DNA of 64,000 bases from Sapria himalayana (taxonomy: Eukaryota; Streptophyta; Magnoliopsida; Malpighiales; Rafflesiaceae): positions 796,017 through 860,016 of the forward strand of contig JAREIK010002271.1 in assembly GCA_029783825.1 (NCBI GenBank). Reading direction: 5' to 3'. The notes below the pieces were generated by a model. It did not search any database. It saw only the letters and a program-made list of their open reading frames with translations, and was not told where the DNA came from. Positions within the stretch are counted from its first letter, which is position 1; every line of letters starts with the position of its first letter. A program made the position numbers and the translations under genes. Shown in pieces: positions 45,393 to 56,177 of this stretch.

Positions 45393-47547
45393 TTTAATCT
45401 TTTTAATGATAATGATGCTTGAAATTACAACTATAAATTCAGCATAACTAACATATACTAAAAGCCTAAATGAGTATTGATAGTCCAGGTTGGGACTGCC
45501 TTCTTATAAATGATCATGTAAAGATTGTGGGACCACATGAGCAATCAGTTGAATGTAGCCAACCTGAACCAATGGCTGGACCGAACATGCAAGCAACAGG
45601 TTGGCCCACCAAACTCGATCCATTTTTACAACACTAGTTAGAACCCTTGAGACAATGCAGAATCAAAAGGTTTAATGTTATTTAAGCCCGTTATAAATGA
45701 TCATGTATGCATAGAAATTTAATAAAAAAATTATATAGTACATGATCCATATATGATTGCTTTAGTCCCTAATGAAGTTTCAGCCCCTAGTTTAAATGGA
45801 GGGAGCATCAAGAGATAGTCACCTTTAAATTAGTGATAATTAAAATTATTTGACATCACAAATTCAAGTCCCTATCCCAAGTCATGCATTGCTAAGAGAT
45901 CCTTGAGAAAATAAAAAAGCCTAAGAACTAAGGTATTATTTATGCACTACAAAAGCAAATGTATATAAAGGATTACAAAGCCATCCAATTGTGTGTGATA
46001 TTATAGGTAATTATAGTACATTCAAAATCTAGTTGAAATGAATAAATCAACAACTAATAAGTTAAGTCATAACTAAGTTTATTTGAAAAACACTATTAGT
46101 AAGTTATGAAGTAATCAGCATTTAATGTGAGTAATTTCATTATCTCAATGGAAAATTGATTTTATTTCCCCTTAAGGTGAAATATGAGCCCTAGATATTT
46201 TTATTTTCTAAAATCTCTAATAAATTAAATTAATTAATTTAATTACAATTATTTTCATTATATCAACATCTCAAAATATTTTATGATTATTACTTACTTT
46301 GAAATTGTCATTTAATAATAAAATAAATCTTCAATCATGTTTTTAAATATGAGACACGTAACTAATTCATTTTACCAAAAAAATGTTTCTTTAACCAAAA
46401 TGAAATTGAAAGCTTAAATTTTGAAAACCCAAAGGATGATTCATTAAAGAAACCATGTCTCTTTTATATTTCATAGTGGGTACCATTAACCATCATATGG
46501 TTGCTTATACTATTATTTAGAAATTAGTTTTCTAAAGAACTTACTTTCTAAAGAAATTAACTGCTCGAGAAGGTCCAATGTTTGCATTAAATTTATTCAT
46601 CAATTCAAAGACATCAATTGTATGTAAATGACAAAAAAAAAACAACAAAAAAAGGAAATCACTAAGAATTGTGAAAAAACATGAGAATATTTTTTTCTTC
46701 AATATTTTAAAATAATTGAACTCATCAAAAATGAATTAGGTAACTTCCAATAGGAATATAAAGTAATTTCATGGAAAATTTACACATAATAAGAACAATA
46801 TAAGTAATTTCAAAACACTTAAAAGAAAAAAGAATATTTTCCTCACTTCTCATGTTACACACTCACCCTTAAATTTTCTTAAATATATTATCATCTTCTT
46901 AAAACAATTGAAACTCTATTCTCTTAATTATTTTGTTCTACTTCATCACCATCTTTCACATAAAATGACCATTCACTTCTCCTCCCACCCACACAATCTC
47001 CATTTATACATTAATGTATTGTTCGAATCCAATGTTCCCCCTCAATGACATTCACGTTATTCCACATAATAGAAAGCAATATTTTTTTCCTAATGAAAGA
47101 ATATTAATAATACAATATGTAATACAATATCTAGTAACAATACAGTATACGTATGAGATAAACTTACAAGAAAATAAAATAACACCAAAATCTATGCTAA
47201 ACTTGAGGTATACTCTCAGAAAATAAAGATATCTCTCCTAATATTCTCAAGACAATATATTCAATGACAAAGTAATGATAAGTCAAAAATATTATATTTT
47301 TCTTTTTTATTAACTCATACTCATGATGGTATGAAAATCCCTCACAAGAACTAAAAAAATAGTTTTATCAGCTCTCTACACTCATTTTCTATCTCATCTG
47401 ACATTTTTAACAAAAAAAAATATAATTGGGAAATAATTTTGTCAGAAATATATTCGATGCTTAAACTATTCTTAAATAAAAAGCAACATGTTTCCTTAAA
47501 TAATCTCTCAAAGATGTGGGTCCCAACTAATAATGGTGAGCCTCACT
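45393..47547. other. AT-rich spacer
   Basis: No gene seen. A weak GC-rich patch at about 45480-45640 may be another old fragment of the GC-rich repeat. Confidence 0.45.
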
Positions 47548-47735
47548 ATTCTCCCTAGAGGTGACAAACAAACTCTATGACCCTTGTCCAGCCTACAACA
47601 AGTCCTGCAAAAGTCAGCTCAAGAACAACTCGACGTGGCTAGAATTGTGCCTAGAACATACGTGGGCTAATTCATGGCATGGCTCAAGCAGTATTGAACC
47701 AAGGTTTCTGGCCAATATATCACAAAACATGCAAC

Positions 47736-47940
47736 CAATGATTAAAATATCAGTTTCTACAAATATATCGGTACTTGAATTTTACGGATATATCGGATAT
47801 ATCAAAAATATATCAATGTGTATTTGTATATAAGCACAAATGAAGGATAGATATATCAGTGTTAATGAATATATCGATACTTAGAATTTATGGATATATC
47901 AGAGATATATCGGTGGATATATCGGAAATTTTTATCATTG
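47736..47940 (+). mobile_element. 205-bp hAT-type MITE with GATATATC motifs, copy 2
   Basis: A perfect 8-bp duplication CATGCAAC flanks it (47728-47735 and 47941-47948). The ends are CAATGATTAAAAT and, read inward from the right, CAATGATAAAAAT. It is exactly as long as the copy at 26103-26307 and aligns with its reverse complement throughout, roughly nine positions in ten by eye. It is nested in the GC-rich element, hence younger. Confidence 0.92.
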
Positions 47941-48016
47941 CATGCAACACGACACAGTCCAACATGTCGACCCATGCAACATGGTTTCATCCCAGGTTAT
48001 CAAACCAACCTAGCTT

Positions 48017-48140
48017 GCCTATATCTAACTCATGCTAGCCTATAACTAACTCATGCCAGCCTATAACTAACTCATGCCAGCCTATAACTAACTCATGCCA
48101 GCTTATAACTAACTCATGCCAGCCTATAACTAACTCAAAC
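48017..48140. repeat. 21-bp tandem repeat, six units
   Basis: The units GCCTATAACTAACTCATGCCA start at 48017, 48038, 48059, 48080, 48101 and 48122, nearly identical. Homologous 21-bp units, more diverged, lie in the sister element at 3357-3440. Confidence 0.92.
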
Positions 48141-48539
48141 TAAGTTGAGTTCAAGTCATGCTGACCCGACATGGCTCATGCCTGGTGCATGAGTTAAGTA
48201 GGTGGTCGGCCCAACAAAGACAGCCTAGAGGCCATGAACTGTGTCAAGCTACCCTCTTTAGAGGCATGTCAGCATAGCTCAACACCACACAATAAAAATA
48301 GATTATAACAGCATGACATGACTAGTTTGTCAACTCTAATTAACCCATCCATCACATTGAGAGAGAAGATACTCTCCATGATCTGTGAGAATTCATATAT
48401 GCTAGCTTGGAACATAATTCAAGCTTTTATCTCAATATGACTTTAATCATCATGTTAGTTACATTCTTTTTAGTATAAAATTTCTTTAGTTTAATCCACT
48501 TTTTTTAAGATTCATGAATTCAATAATATCTAACATCAA

Positions 48540-51500
48540 TATATTTTTTTGGGAGAGGTAAGCGACATTTTTGCTCATATCATTTGCACTGAATATCACG
48601 ATATGTCACATGCTTGTCTTGATTATGAATTAGTTTTTTAGAATATTTTCATCCATAATAATTCATTTCTCGCTTTAGTGATTGTCACATATTCAATCTC
48701 TATTGTAGACAAATTAATAAATGATACAACTCCCCCGAAAAAAATAAACAAGTAACCATACATAAATTTTTTACCATAAAGATCACTAATCATATTTTCA
48801 TTTGTACAATCTTCTAAGATGGGTCTTTCTTTCTCAAAACTTGAGCAAAATCTACAAGTTTATCTCATGTATATATGAAGATTTATTTAACTACATCTCA
48901 ATACTTTGTACCAAGATTGAATAAGAATCTACTCATAACTCGGACTACATGAGTAATACATGACCTTGTACAAATCACCACACACATAAGATTCTCATAA
49001 CTGACAAATAAAGAATAATATAGATCTTTTTCTCTTCTTCTAATGAAGTACACGACTTTTTACTAAGTTTGAAATAATGATCAGAGACATGTTGATTAGT
49101 TTGGTCTCTCTTATGTTAATTTTTTTAAAAATTCATTTTACATTATATTTTTGTGAAAACCATGGCTTTTTGGACCTCCTTTCACAAATAATCATTGTTC
49201 CCAAAATTTGTTTAGTTGGTCCAAGGTTCTTCATGTCAAAAGATTCAGTTAATAGTTTCTTCAACTTATTAATTAGCATGGTATGCTAACTAACTATCAG
49301 TATATCATCATCATATAATAATAAAAATACTAAAAATTTCATCAAGAAATTATTTGAAGTATACAGAATAATCCACTGCAATCCTCTAATATTCATGACT
49401 CATCATAAATAAGTTAAATTTCTTGTATCATTATTATGGACCATGTTTCAATCCATATTGACTATTTATCAATCTACAAACTAAATCATTTTTTCCTTAT
49501 GGTTGCTATATATATATTTCATCCTTCAAATCACTATGGAGAAAAGTAGTCTTAATATCTATCTAGTCAATCTCAATGTCTTGAGTTGGTGTTGATCCTA
49601 AGATTACTCTTATTAATAGTAATTTTATGAAAAAAGAAATTTTTCATTTTCGTCAATATATTTCTTTTGGCCAACGTCATTCATCACCAATCAGTATTTG
49701 TATTTTACCTGATTTCTTTTGTCATCTTTCTTCAACTTGTAGCTTCATTTAGTTCTCAAACCTTTGTTTTTTTTAGGTAATTTCATTTATTTCACCTAAT
49801 TTCACAAGTGTTGTTCTTCTTGAGAATATTATTTTCCACTTGCATAACTTCCATCTAGTTACTCTTATCTTCATGAGCTTGGGTATCTTGAAAACTCTTT
49901 CCTCATCCATGGATAAGACATACACAAATGATGGATATTTGGTAGAAGACTTGCTCACTCATTTAGATCTCTCTAAGGTAACTCTTCATATTCTTATTTT
50001 AATGTCTCCTGATCAATATGCTCTTGTGATAGTATATCATCTTCATCATTGTCATTAAGTATTGCCTTTGAAACACTATGAGCATCTTCTTCATCAATGA
50101 GTTATGGGAAAGAATTAACAACATCAATAATAATTTTCTCTGATAGTTACTTTTCTCTGTCAAAATCTTTTAAAATTTGATACTCATGACATACATTATC
50201 TTTGCATTTGATAACTCATATCTTCTCTAGATCCTAGTACTTGTAACCAAATAGTTCATCATCTAATCAATGAAGATACATGGAATGACAATGTCATCAC
50301 GCATGATTTTTCTTTCTTCAGCATGTGCACAAATATTTCAGAATCAAACACCTTCAAATGATTTTATGAAATGTTATTTCTTGTTCATACATTTACTTAA
50401 AAATCAAATCCTAAAAAAGTTGATGGGCTTCTAGTGATGATGTAATAGGCAGTAAGTATAGTTGCACCTTGAGATATTTTAGGAAGCTTTATTTTCTCAA
50501 TTAATATCTAACTTTCTCTAAAATGGTGCAATTTAATATTTCTATTGCACTATTGTGTTGTGTGGTATATGGAACTATTATCCTATGTCAAACTTATGAT
50601 TAAAGTAATAACCTTTGAATTCTCAAGTGTATTCACTTTTATTATTTGTACAAAAAATTTCAACAGCTTTTCAATTTTTCTTTCTATTATAGTATCAAAT
50701 TGATGAAAATTCCAAAAAACTTGATCTTTTAATTTAATAAGCACACTCTGATTTTTCTCGATGCAGCATCCATAAAAATTACATTATATTTATATTCAAC
50801 AAATCTTTTAACTTCTACGTGACCACAAATATCAAGATATACTAATAAATAAAACTTAATGTTATTTACCAAATAAATAATAATCACACGAATTAAACAA
50901 GAAACTCAACAAATCTCTTAACTTCAATTTATTTTTACATATTTTTTCATTGATTTTATATAACATGCAGCAAACTTCTCCTCTTACAATAAATATCACT
51001 CAATTGATAAGTTTTCATTTCTCATTGCCGAAATATTTTTGAAAACTTTATTTATCCAAGACAATTTCAGATATCGAGTTAAGATGTAGATTTGGAACAT
51101 GTCTCGAATCTTTCGATCTCATATGGTGACGAATGTTAGTCTAGATGTGAATGCATACATCTTCAGTTACCATATTATTGGAACTAATAGTAATAGCATT
51201 TCAATTCTTCACAAGACCAAAATCTCATGCTTCATATGTGGTGAACAATTACTTATTTGGAGTAGCATAATATGAAGTAATATCAATCACTCATTTAATC
51301 ACCTAATCACTAACACAAACATTCATTAATAAGAATCAGGAATTATAATTGGCTCTGCATCATTTGGAACTCATCTTCATCACCTTCATCTATGTTAGAA
51401 ATTAAGATGTTCTTGTCATCTTTTATTTGGCTTCCTTAATCTATTCTCACTTTCCTATCCAACAATTTCTCTTAATGTGGATAATTTTCCATTGTTATGA

Positions 51501-51740
51501 TTATAGTAATCTTTGACTCTCAATTTGGACATTCCTTTGTATCTATCATGTTGAAGCTTTGATGTTCTCCTTGATTCCTACTTTTGGTTTTTGTAATAAG
51601 GACTTGTGACTCACCACTTAATACTTTATTCTTAGTTGTATATGACAACAAGGTACCTAACAGTTGTTCAAAAGTCATGGTGTACTTTCATATAACATAG
51701 TCATTAAATTTTGATAGGAAGAAGCTAGAAAAGCCAAGGA
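48540..51740 (-). pseudogene. Copia gag-pol relic in EXO84C intron 1
   Basis: Read on the minus strand: a zinc-knuckle remnant (HIKRNCW, near 51470), then integrase remains at about 51100-50000. Reverse transcriptase follows, with a palm motif YDDDILIVS near 49300, then KLKKLLTESFDMKNLGPTKQ and ILGTMI near 49250-49170. RNase H remains reach 48560. The first position of the palm Y-V-D-D is kept but V is replaced. Many stops; no LTRs found. Confidence 0.78.
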
Positions 51741-52209
51741 AATTATTGTTTTATTCCATCATCAAATATTACATTAAACTATAAAAATTAAGAAATGAGA
51801 TTATTGAAGTTATTCATGTATTTAATATGTATTTAATTTCTTACATGCATAGGTCAAACAATTGATAATTCCTTGAAGCATAATTATTAAAAGTGGGCCT
51901 AGAGAGTGCCTAAATCACAGGCTCCACCAGAACCATGCAAAAACAACTCGCCCCAGGCAAGGCTACACGTTATGGTAGCCTAAAAATTATATTTTTTATG
52001 TCTCACAAATGCACACCCACAATAGTATTGAAATCTCTCACAAGAGCTAATAAAACAATTTTATTCAGCTCTTTAATCTCCCTATGCCCTCAAGTAGGTA
52101 CCACATTTACTTATACAATCTCTTAAATATGTAGGTCTCACCAAATAATGTGGTGAACCTTACAATTTCGGCTTGTGAATATGTAGGTCCCACCAAAGTG
52201 AGAACATAC
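51741..52209. other. 5' part of EXO84C intron 1
   Basis: No element defined. The sequence next to exon 1 is not obviously repetitive. A possible short repeat fragment (GGCCTAGAGAGTGCC, about 51896-51960) has no recognisable ends. Confidence 0.4.
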
Positions 52210-52305
52210 CTTTTCGATGCCAGACTGAAAGAAGGAGTCAATCTTGCAAGGAGGAACAATGCTTTCTACAGTTGGGAAGTCATCATCGTCTTGGCTGCTA
52301 TCCAT
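52210..52305 (-). CDS. EXO84C: EXO84C-like exocyst subunit, first coding exon
   Basis: The ATG at 52305-52303 opens a 32-codon exon ending in a strong donor, AAG|GTATGT, at 52210/52209. It reads MDSSQDDDDFPTVESIVPP, then a lysine- and serine-containing stretch ending QSGIEK. Plant EXO84C proteins begin the same way: a Met-x-Ser-Ser acidic run, FP, an I-V/T-P-P/Q motif, a Tyr/Phe-Gln-Ser and a Glu-Lys before GIRK. Exon 2 at 37661-37755 continues exactly with GIR in the right phase. EXO84C belongs to the exocyst, the complex that docks secretory vesicles at the plasma membrane. I rely on memory of the family; an alignment is needed to fix orthology. Confidence 0.85.
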
Positions 52306-52511
52306 TTCTTTAGAACTTTGGTGTCGAAGCTTAAAAGATTAAAATAACAAAAATGGATCAGTGTCAACAAATAGAGAGTTGTTAGGGAACAGCAAGGATC
52401 AACTTATGAAATTTGAGGCTTAAGATTAGGCTCGTGGATTAAAAGAAAGTGCTGCACTACTTTATACTGGCATCCACCCCACACAGTGCCACTATGACGA
52501 CCAGTATGCAA
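52306..52511 (-). promoter_or_regulatory. EXO84C 5' untranslated or promoter-proximal sequence
   Basis: About 200 bp separate the start codon from the heptamer array. I see no convincing TATA box or transcription start, so where the untranslated region ends is unknown. The array may lie in the untranslated region or the promoter. Confidence 0.4.
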
Positions 52512-52964
52512 GTTGTAAGTTGCAGGTTGCAAGTCGCAGGTCCCAGGTCCCAGGTCCCAGGTCCCAGGTCCCAGGTCTCAGGTTCCAGGTCCCAGGTCTC
52601 AGGTTCCAGGTCCCAGGTCCCAGGTCCCAGGTCTCAGGTCCCAGGTCCCAGGTCCCAGGTCGCAGGAGGCAGGTCGCAGGTCGCAGCTCGCAGCTCGCAG
52701 GTCGCAGCTCGCAGGTCGCAGCTCGCAGGTCGCAGCTCGCAGGTCGCAGCTCGCAGGTCGCAGCTCGCAGGTCGCAGCTCGCAGGTCGCAGCTCGCAGGT
52801 CGCAGCTCGCAGCTCGCAGCTCGCAGGTCGCAGCTCGCAGGTCGCAGGTCGCAGCTCGCAGGTCGCAGGTCGCAGGTCGCAGGTCGTAGGTCGCAGGTTG
52901 CAGGTTGCAGGTTGTAGGTCGCAGGTTGCAGGTTGCAGGTTGCAAGTTGAAGGTTGCAAGTTGC
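52512..52964. repeat. Heptamer minisatellite, about 65 units, zoned
   Basis: 453 bp of uninterrupted 7-bp units. The outer units are GTTGCAG or GTTGCAA. A left zone (about 52533-52658) is mostly GTCCCAG with some GTCTCAG and GTTCCAG. The central zone (about 52660-52870) alternates GTCGCAG and CTCGCAG, giving a 14-bp higher-order repeat. Because 7 is not a multiple of 3, each frame repeats every 21 bp (seven residues), which creates long open frames on both strands; none is a gene. It lies about 200 bp upstream of the EXO84C start codon. Confidence 0.95.
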
Positions 52965-53309
52965 CCAACTCATAGAGCTAACAGCGGAAACTGCCTAGTG
53001 TCCTCTGGAAAAATGACCCAGCCCATCTTGTTGACCACATCCAAGTCCGAACATCCTGGCTATCTAATTCATAAAATATCTTAACTCGAGCAGTGGAGCT
53101 CATACAGCACGATTATTTCATAAAATATCATTAGACTATATAAAATTGAAATAAAATGAACCTAACTTTAAATATTTAAAAAATGTATCAAACTCTTAAT
53201 AATTAATTTTGGTGCACTATTTTATATTAATATGAAATTACCCTTAACTTAATTATTAATTCCTCGCCCCCCTCGCCTCTCGCCCCTCGACCCTCTCCTC
53301 TCGCCCCTT
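52965..53309. other. Spacer between heptamer array and GAA tract
   Basis: No gene. It ends in a short pyrimidine-rich run of CTCGCCCC and CTCTCGCC words (53262-53309). Confidence 0.5.
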
Positions 53310-56072
53310 GAAGAAGAAGAATATCAATAAGAAGTATGAGAATAAAGAGAATAAGAGGAAGAAGAAGAAATAGACGAAGATGGAGAAGAAGAAGAGAAGA
53401 AGAAGAAAAAGAAGAATAAGAAAAAAAAAATGATAAAAAGAATGAGAAGAAAAAGGAGAAGAATGATAAGAAAAATGAGAAGAAAAATGAGAAGAATGAT
53501 AAGAAGAAGTAGAAGAAAAATGAGAATGATGAGAAAAGACAAATGAGAAGAAAAAAGAGAATGGGGAGAAGAAGAAGAAGAAGTAGTAGGAGTAGTAGTA
53601 GTAGTAGATGAAGGAGAATAAGTTGAAGAAGAAGAAGAATGCAAAGAATGAGAGGAAAAAGAAGAAGAATGAGAAGAAGATGTAGAAAAGGACAGAGAAG
53701 TTGGAGAAGAAAAAAAAGAAAAAGAAGGAGAAGAATTGGAGGAGAAGAAGTAGAATTAGAAGGATAAGAAAAATGAGAAGAAGAATGATAAGAAGAAGGA
53801 TAATAAGTAAGAGAGGAAGGAGGAGAGGAAGGAGGAGAGGAAGGAGGAGGAGAAGGGGGAGAAAAAAAGGAGAAAAAGATTGAAAAGAAGAAGGAGAAAA
53901 AGAAGAAGAATAAGTTAGAAAAGAAGAAGATTAAGATGGATAAGAAAAAGATAGATGAGAAGAAGGATAAGAAGGAGAAGAAGAATGAGTAGAAACATGA
54001 GGAGAAGAAGGAGAAGAAGAAGGAGAATACGAATTAGTCGAAGAAGGAGAAGAAGAAGTAGAAGGAGAAGATGAAGTAGTAGATGAAGAAGGAGAAGAAG
54101 AACGTGAAAAAGATGGAGAAGAAGAATGAGAACAAGAAGGAAAAGAAGAATGAGAAGTAGAAGGAGAAGAAGAAGAAGAAGCGTAAGGAGAAGTCGAGGG
54201 AGAAGAAGAATGAGAAGAATAAGGAGAAGAAAAATGAGAAGAAGAAGGAGGAGAAGAAGGAAAAGTAAAAAAAGAAGAAGGAGATGAAGAAAGAGAAAAG
54301 AGGGATGATAAAAAGGAGAAGAGGATGGATAAGAAGAAGGATAAGTAGAAGGATAAGAAGAAGGAGAAAATATTGAAAAGAAAAGGAGAATAAAAAGAAG
54401 TAGAAGAATAAGAAAAGAAGGAAAAGAATAAAGATAAAAATAAAGAGAAGAAGATGTAGAAGAATAAGGAGAAGAATGAGAAGATAAAGGAGAATAAGAT
54501 GGATAAAAAATGGAAAAGAAGGCGGTTAAGAATAAGGAAAAGAAGGAAAAGTAGTAGTAGTAGCAGCAGCAGCAGTAGTAGTAGTAGTAGTAGTAGGAGA
54601 TAAACAATGAGAAGTAGAAGGAGAAGAATAAGTAGAAAAGAAGGATAATAATAAGAAAAAAAGAAGAATAATAATAAATATAAGACGAAAGAGAAGAAGA
54701 AGGAGAAAAAAAGGTTAAGAAGAAAAAAATGAGAAGAAGAAGAAGAGGAAAGAGAATAAGAAGGAAAAGAAGGAGGAGGAGGAGGAGGAGGAGGAGAAGG
54801 AAGAGGAGGAGGAGGAGGAGGAGGAGTAGTAGAAGGAGAAGAAAAATGAGAAGGAGGATAAGAAAAGGAGAAAGATAAGAAGAAGAAGAAGAATGATAAG
54901 AATTAGAAGAATGAGAAGATGAATGAGAAGAAGATGGAAAAAAATAAAGAGAAGAATTAAAAAAGGAGAGGAAGATAGAAAATTAAAAAGAGAAGATAAA
55001 TGAAAAAAAAAGAATGAGCATAAGAAATAAAAGAATACGGAGAAGAAGAAAGATAAGAAGAAGGAGAAGAAGTAGAAGAAGAATACGGAGAAAAAGATGG
55101 AGAAAAAGAAATAGAAGAATAAGGAGAAGAAGATGGAGAAAAAAATTATAAGAAAAATGAGAAAAAGAAAGAGAAGAATTAGAAGAAGAAGAACAAGGAG
55201 AAGAAGAAGGAGGAGAAGAAGATTGAAATGAAGAACATGAAGGAGAAATAAAAAGAGAAGAAGAAGTAGAAGAATAAGGTGAAAAAGAATGAGAAGAAGA
55301 AGGAGAGGAGGAAGGAGAAGAAGAATGAGTAAATGAAAGAGAAAAAGAATGAGAAGGAGAAGAAGAAGGACAAGAAAAAGGAGAAAAAGAAGTAGAAGAA
55401 GAAGTAGGAGAAGAATGAGAAGAAGAATGAGAAGAAGAATGAGAAGAAGAATGAGAAGAAGAATGAGAAGAAGAAATAGAAGAAGATGGAAAAGAAAATG
55501 GAGAAGAAGAATGAGATGAAGGAGAATAAGAAGGAGAAGAAGAATGAGAAGAAGAAAAAGAAGAAGATGGAAAAGAAGAATGAGATGAAAGAGAATAAGA
55601 AGGAGAAGAAATAAAAAGAGATGTTCGAGAATAAGAATTAGAAGAAGATGAAGAATAAGAAAGAGAAGAAGGAGAAGAAGGAGAAGAAGAAGTTGGAGAA
55701 GAAGGAAGAAGAAAAAAGAGATGAAGATGGAGAAATAGGAGAAGAAGAAAGATAAGAAGAAGAATATGAAGAAAAAGAATAAGAATAAAAAAATGAAGGA
55801 GAAGAAGGAGAAGAGGAGTGAGAAGAATGAGAAGAAGAAGGAGAAGAATAAGGAGAAGAAGAATGAGAAGGAGAAGAAGATGGAGAAGAAGACGCAGCAT
55901 AAGGAAAATAAGAAGAAAAAAAATAAGAAGAAGAAGAAGGAGAAGTAGAAGAAGGAGAAGAAGAAGAAGAAGAAGAAGAAGAAGAAGAATGAGAAGAAGA
56001 ATGAGAAGGAGGAAAAGAAAAGGAAAAGGTTAGGGAGAAGAAGAAGGAAAAGAAGGAGAATAAGAAGTAGAA
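53310..56072. repeat. GAA-type purine tract, left part (2.76 kb)
   Basis: Almost all bases are A or G, built of GAAGAA, GAGAAG, AATGAGAAGAAG and GGAGGA words, with occasional T and very rare C. Subzones include (GGA)n near 54775-54830, (TAG)n-like near 54550-54597 and AATGAGAAG repeats near 55400-55470. Long open frames of Ser/Leu/Phe on the minus strand and Lys/Arg/Glu on the plus strand (for example 54715-56199, minus) are by-products. The tract resumes at 63191 after the LINE. Confidence 0.97.
56056..56072. repeat. LINE target-site duplication, left copy (17 bp)
   Basis: GAGAATAAGAAGTAGAA, repeated exactly at 63191-63207. It comes from the purine tract. Confidence 0.93.
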
Positions 56073-56177
56073 CCATGTCAAGACCTCTCTTTATGGCATG
56101 TTGTGCTGCAATGCTCTCTATTGGAAGATCAATATTGCCTATGGTAGCGTGGATTATGGCATGTTGAAGGCTTCCCC

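Larger units (their letters stand above)
47556..48338. mobile_element. GC-rich hAT-like element with nested MITE and 21-bp tandem array
   Basis: The left end TAGAGGTGACAAAC (47556-47569) faces GTTTGTCAACTCTA (48325-48338), inverted repeats differing at one position. The flanks ATTCTCCC (47548-47555) and ATTAACCC (48339-48346) match at 6/8, as a decayed 8-bp duplication would. Without the nested MITE and its duplicated target it is about 570 bp. No coding capacity. Confidence 0.8.
37756..52209 (-). other. EXO84C intron 1, about 14.45 kb, filled with transposons
   Basis: The intron runs from the GTATGT donor after exon 1 to the TGTAG acceptor before exon 2. It holds a complete copia element on the opposite strand (37988-43400), two DNA elements inside that, two GC-rich hAT-like elements, a nested 205-bp MITE and a copia relic on the gene strand (48540-51740). 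Long AT-rich spacers fill the rest. The copia on the opposite strand begins only about 230 bp from exon 2. Confidence 0.75.

Noticed and set aside
44896..45400. 8-bp target duplication around the 44.9-kb GC-rich element
   Set aside because: Only 5 of 8 bases match between GTTCATGT and TTTAATCT.
48008..48140. CRISPR-like direct repeats
   Set aside because: 21-bp units are adjacent with no spacers, and the context is a plant transposon.
52512..52964. Interstitial telomeric repeat
   Set aside because: Unit length is 7 bp but the sequence (GTCCCAG, GTCGCAG) is not TTTAGGG or its complement.
52449..52975. Overlapping open frames on both strands (Q-V-P-G-P-R-S and C-D-L-R-P-A-T repeats)
   Set aside because: They follow from a 7-bp tandem repeat, which reads as a 7-residue repeat in every frame; no real gene expected.
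53701..56033. Plus-strand Lys/Arg/Glu-rich open frames
   Set aside because: Translation of GAA/AGA/GGA repeats; same tract gives similar frames in all phases.
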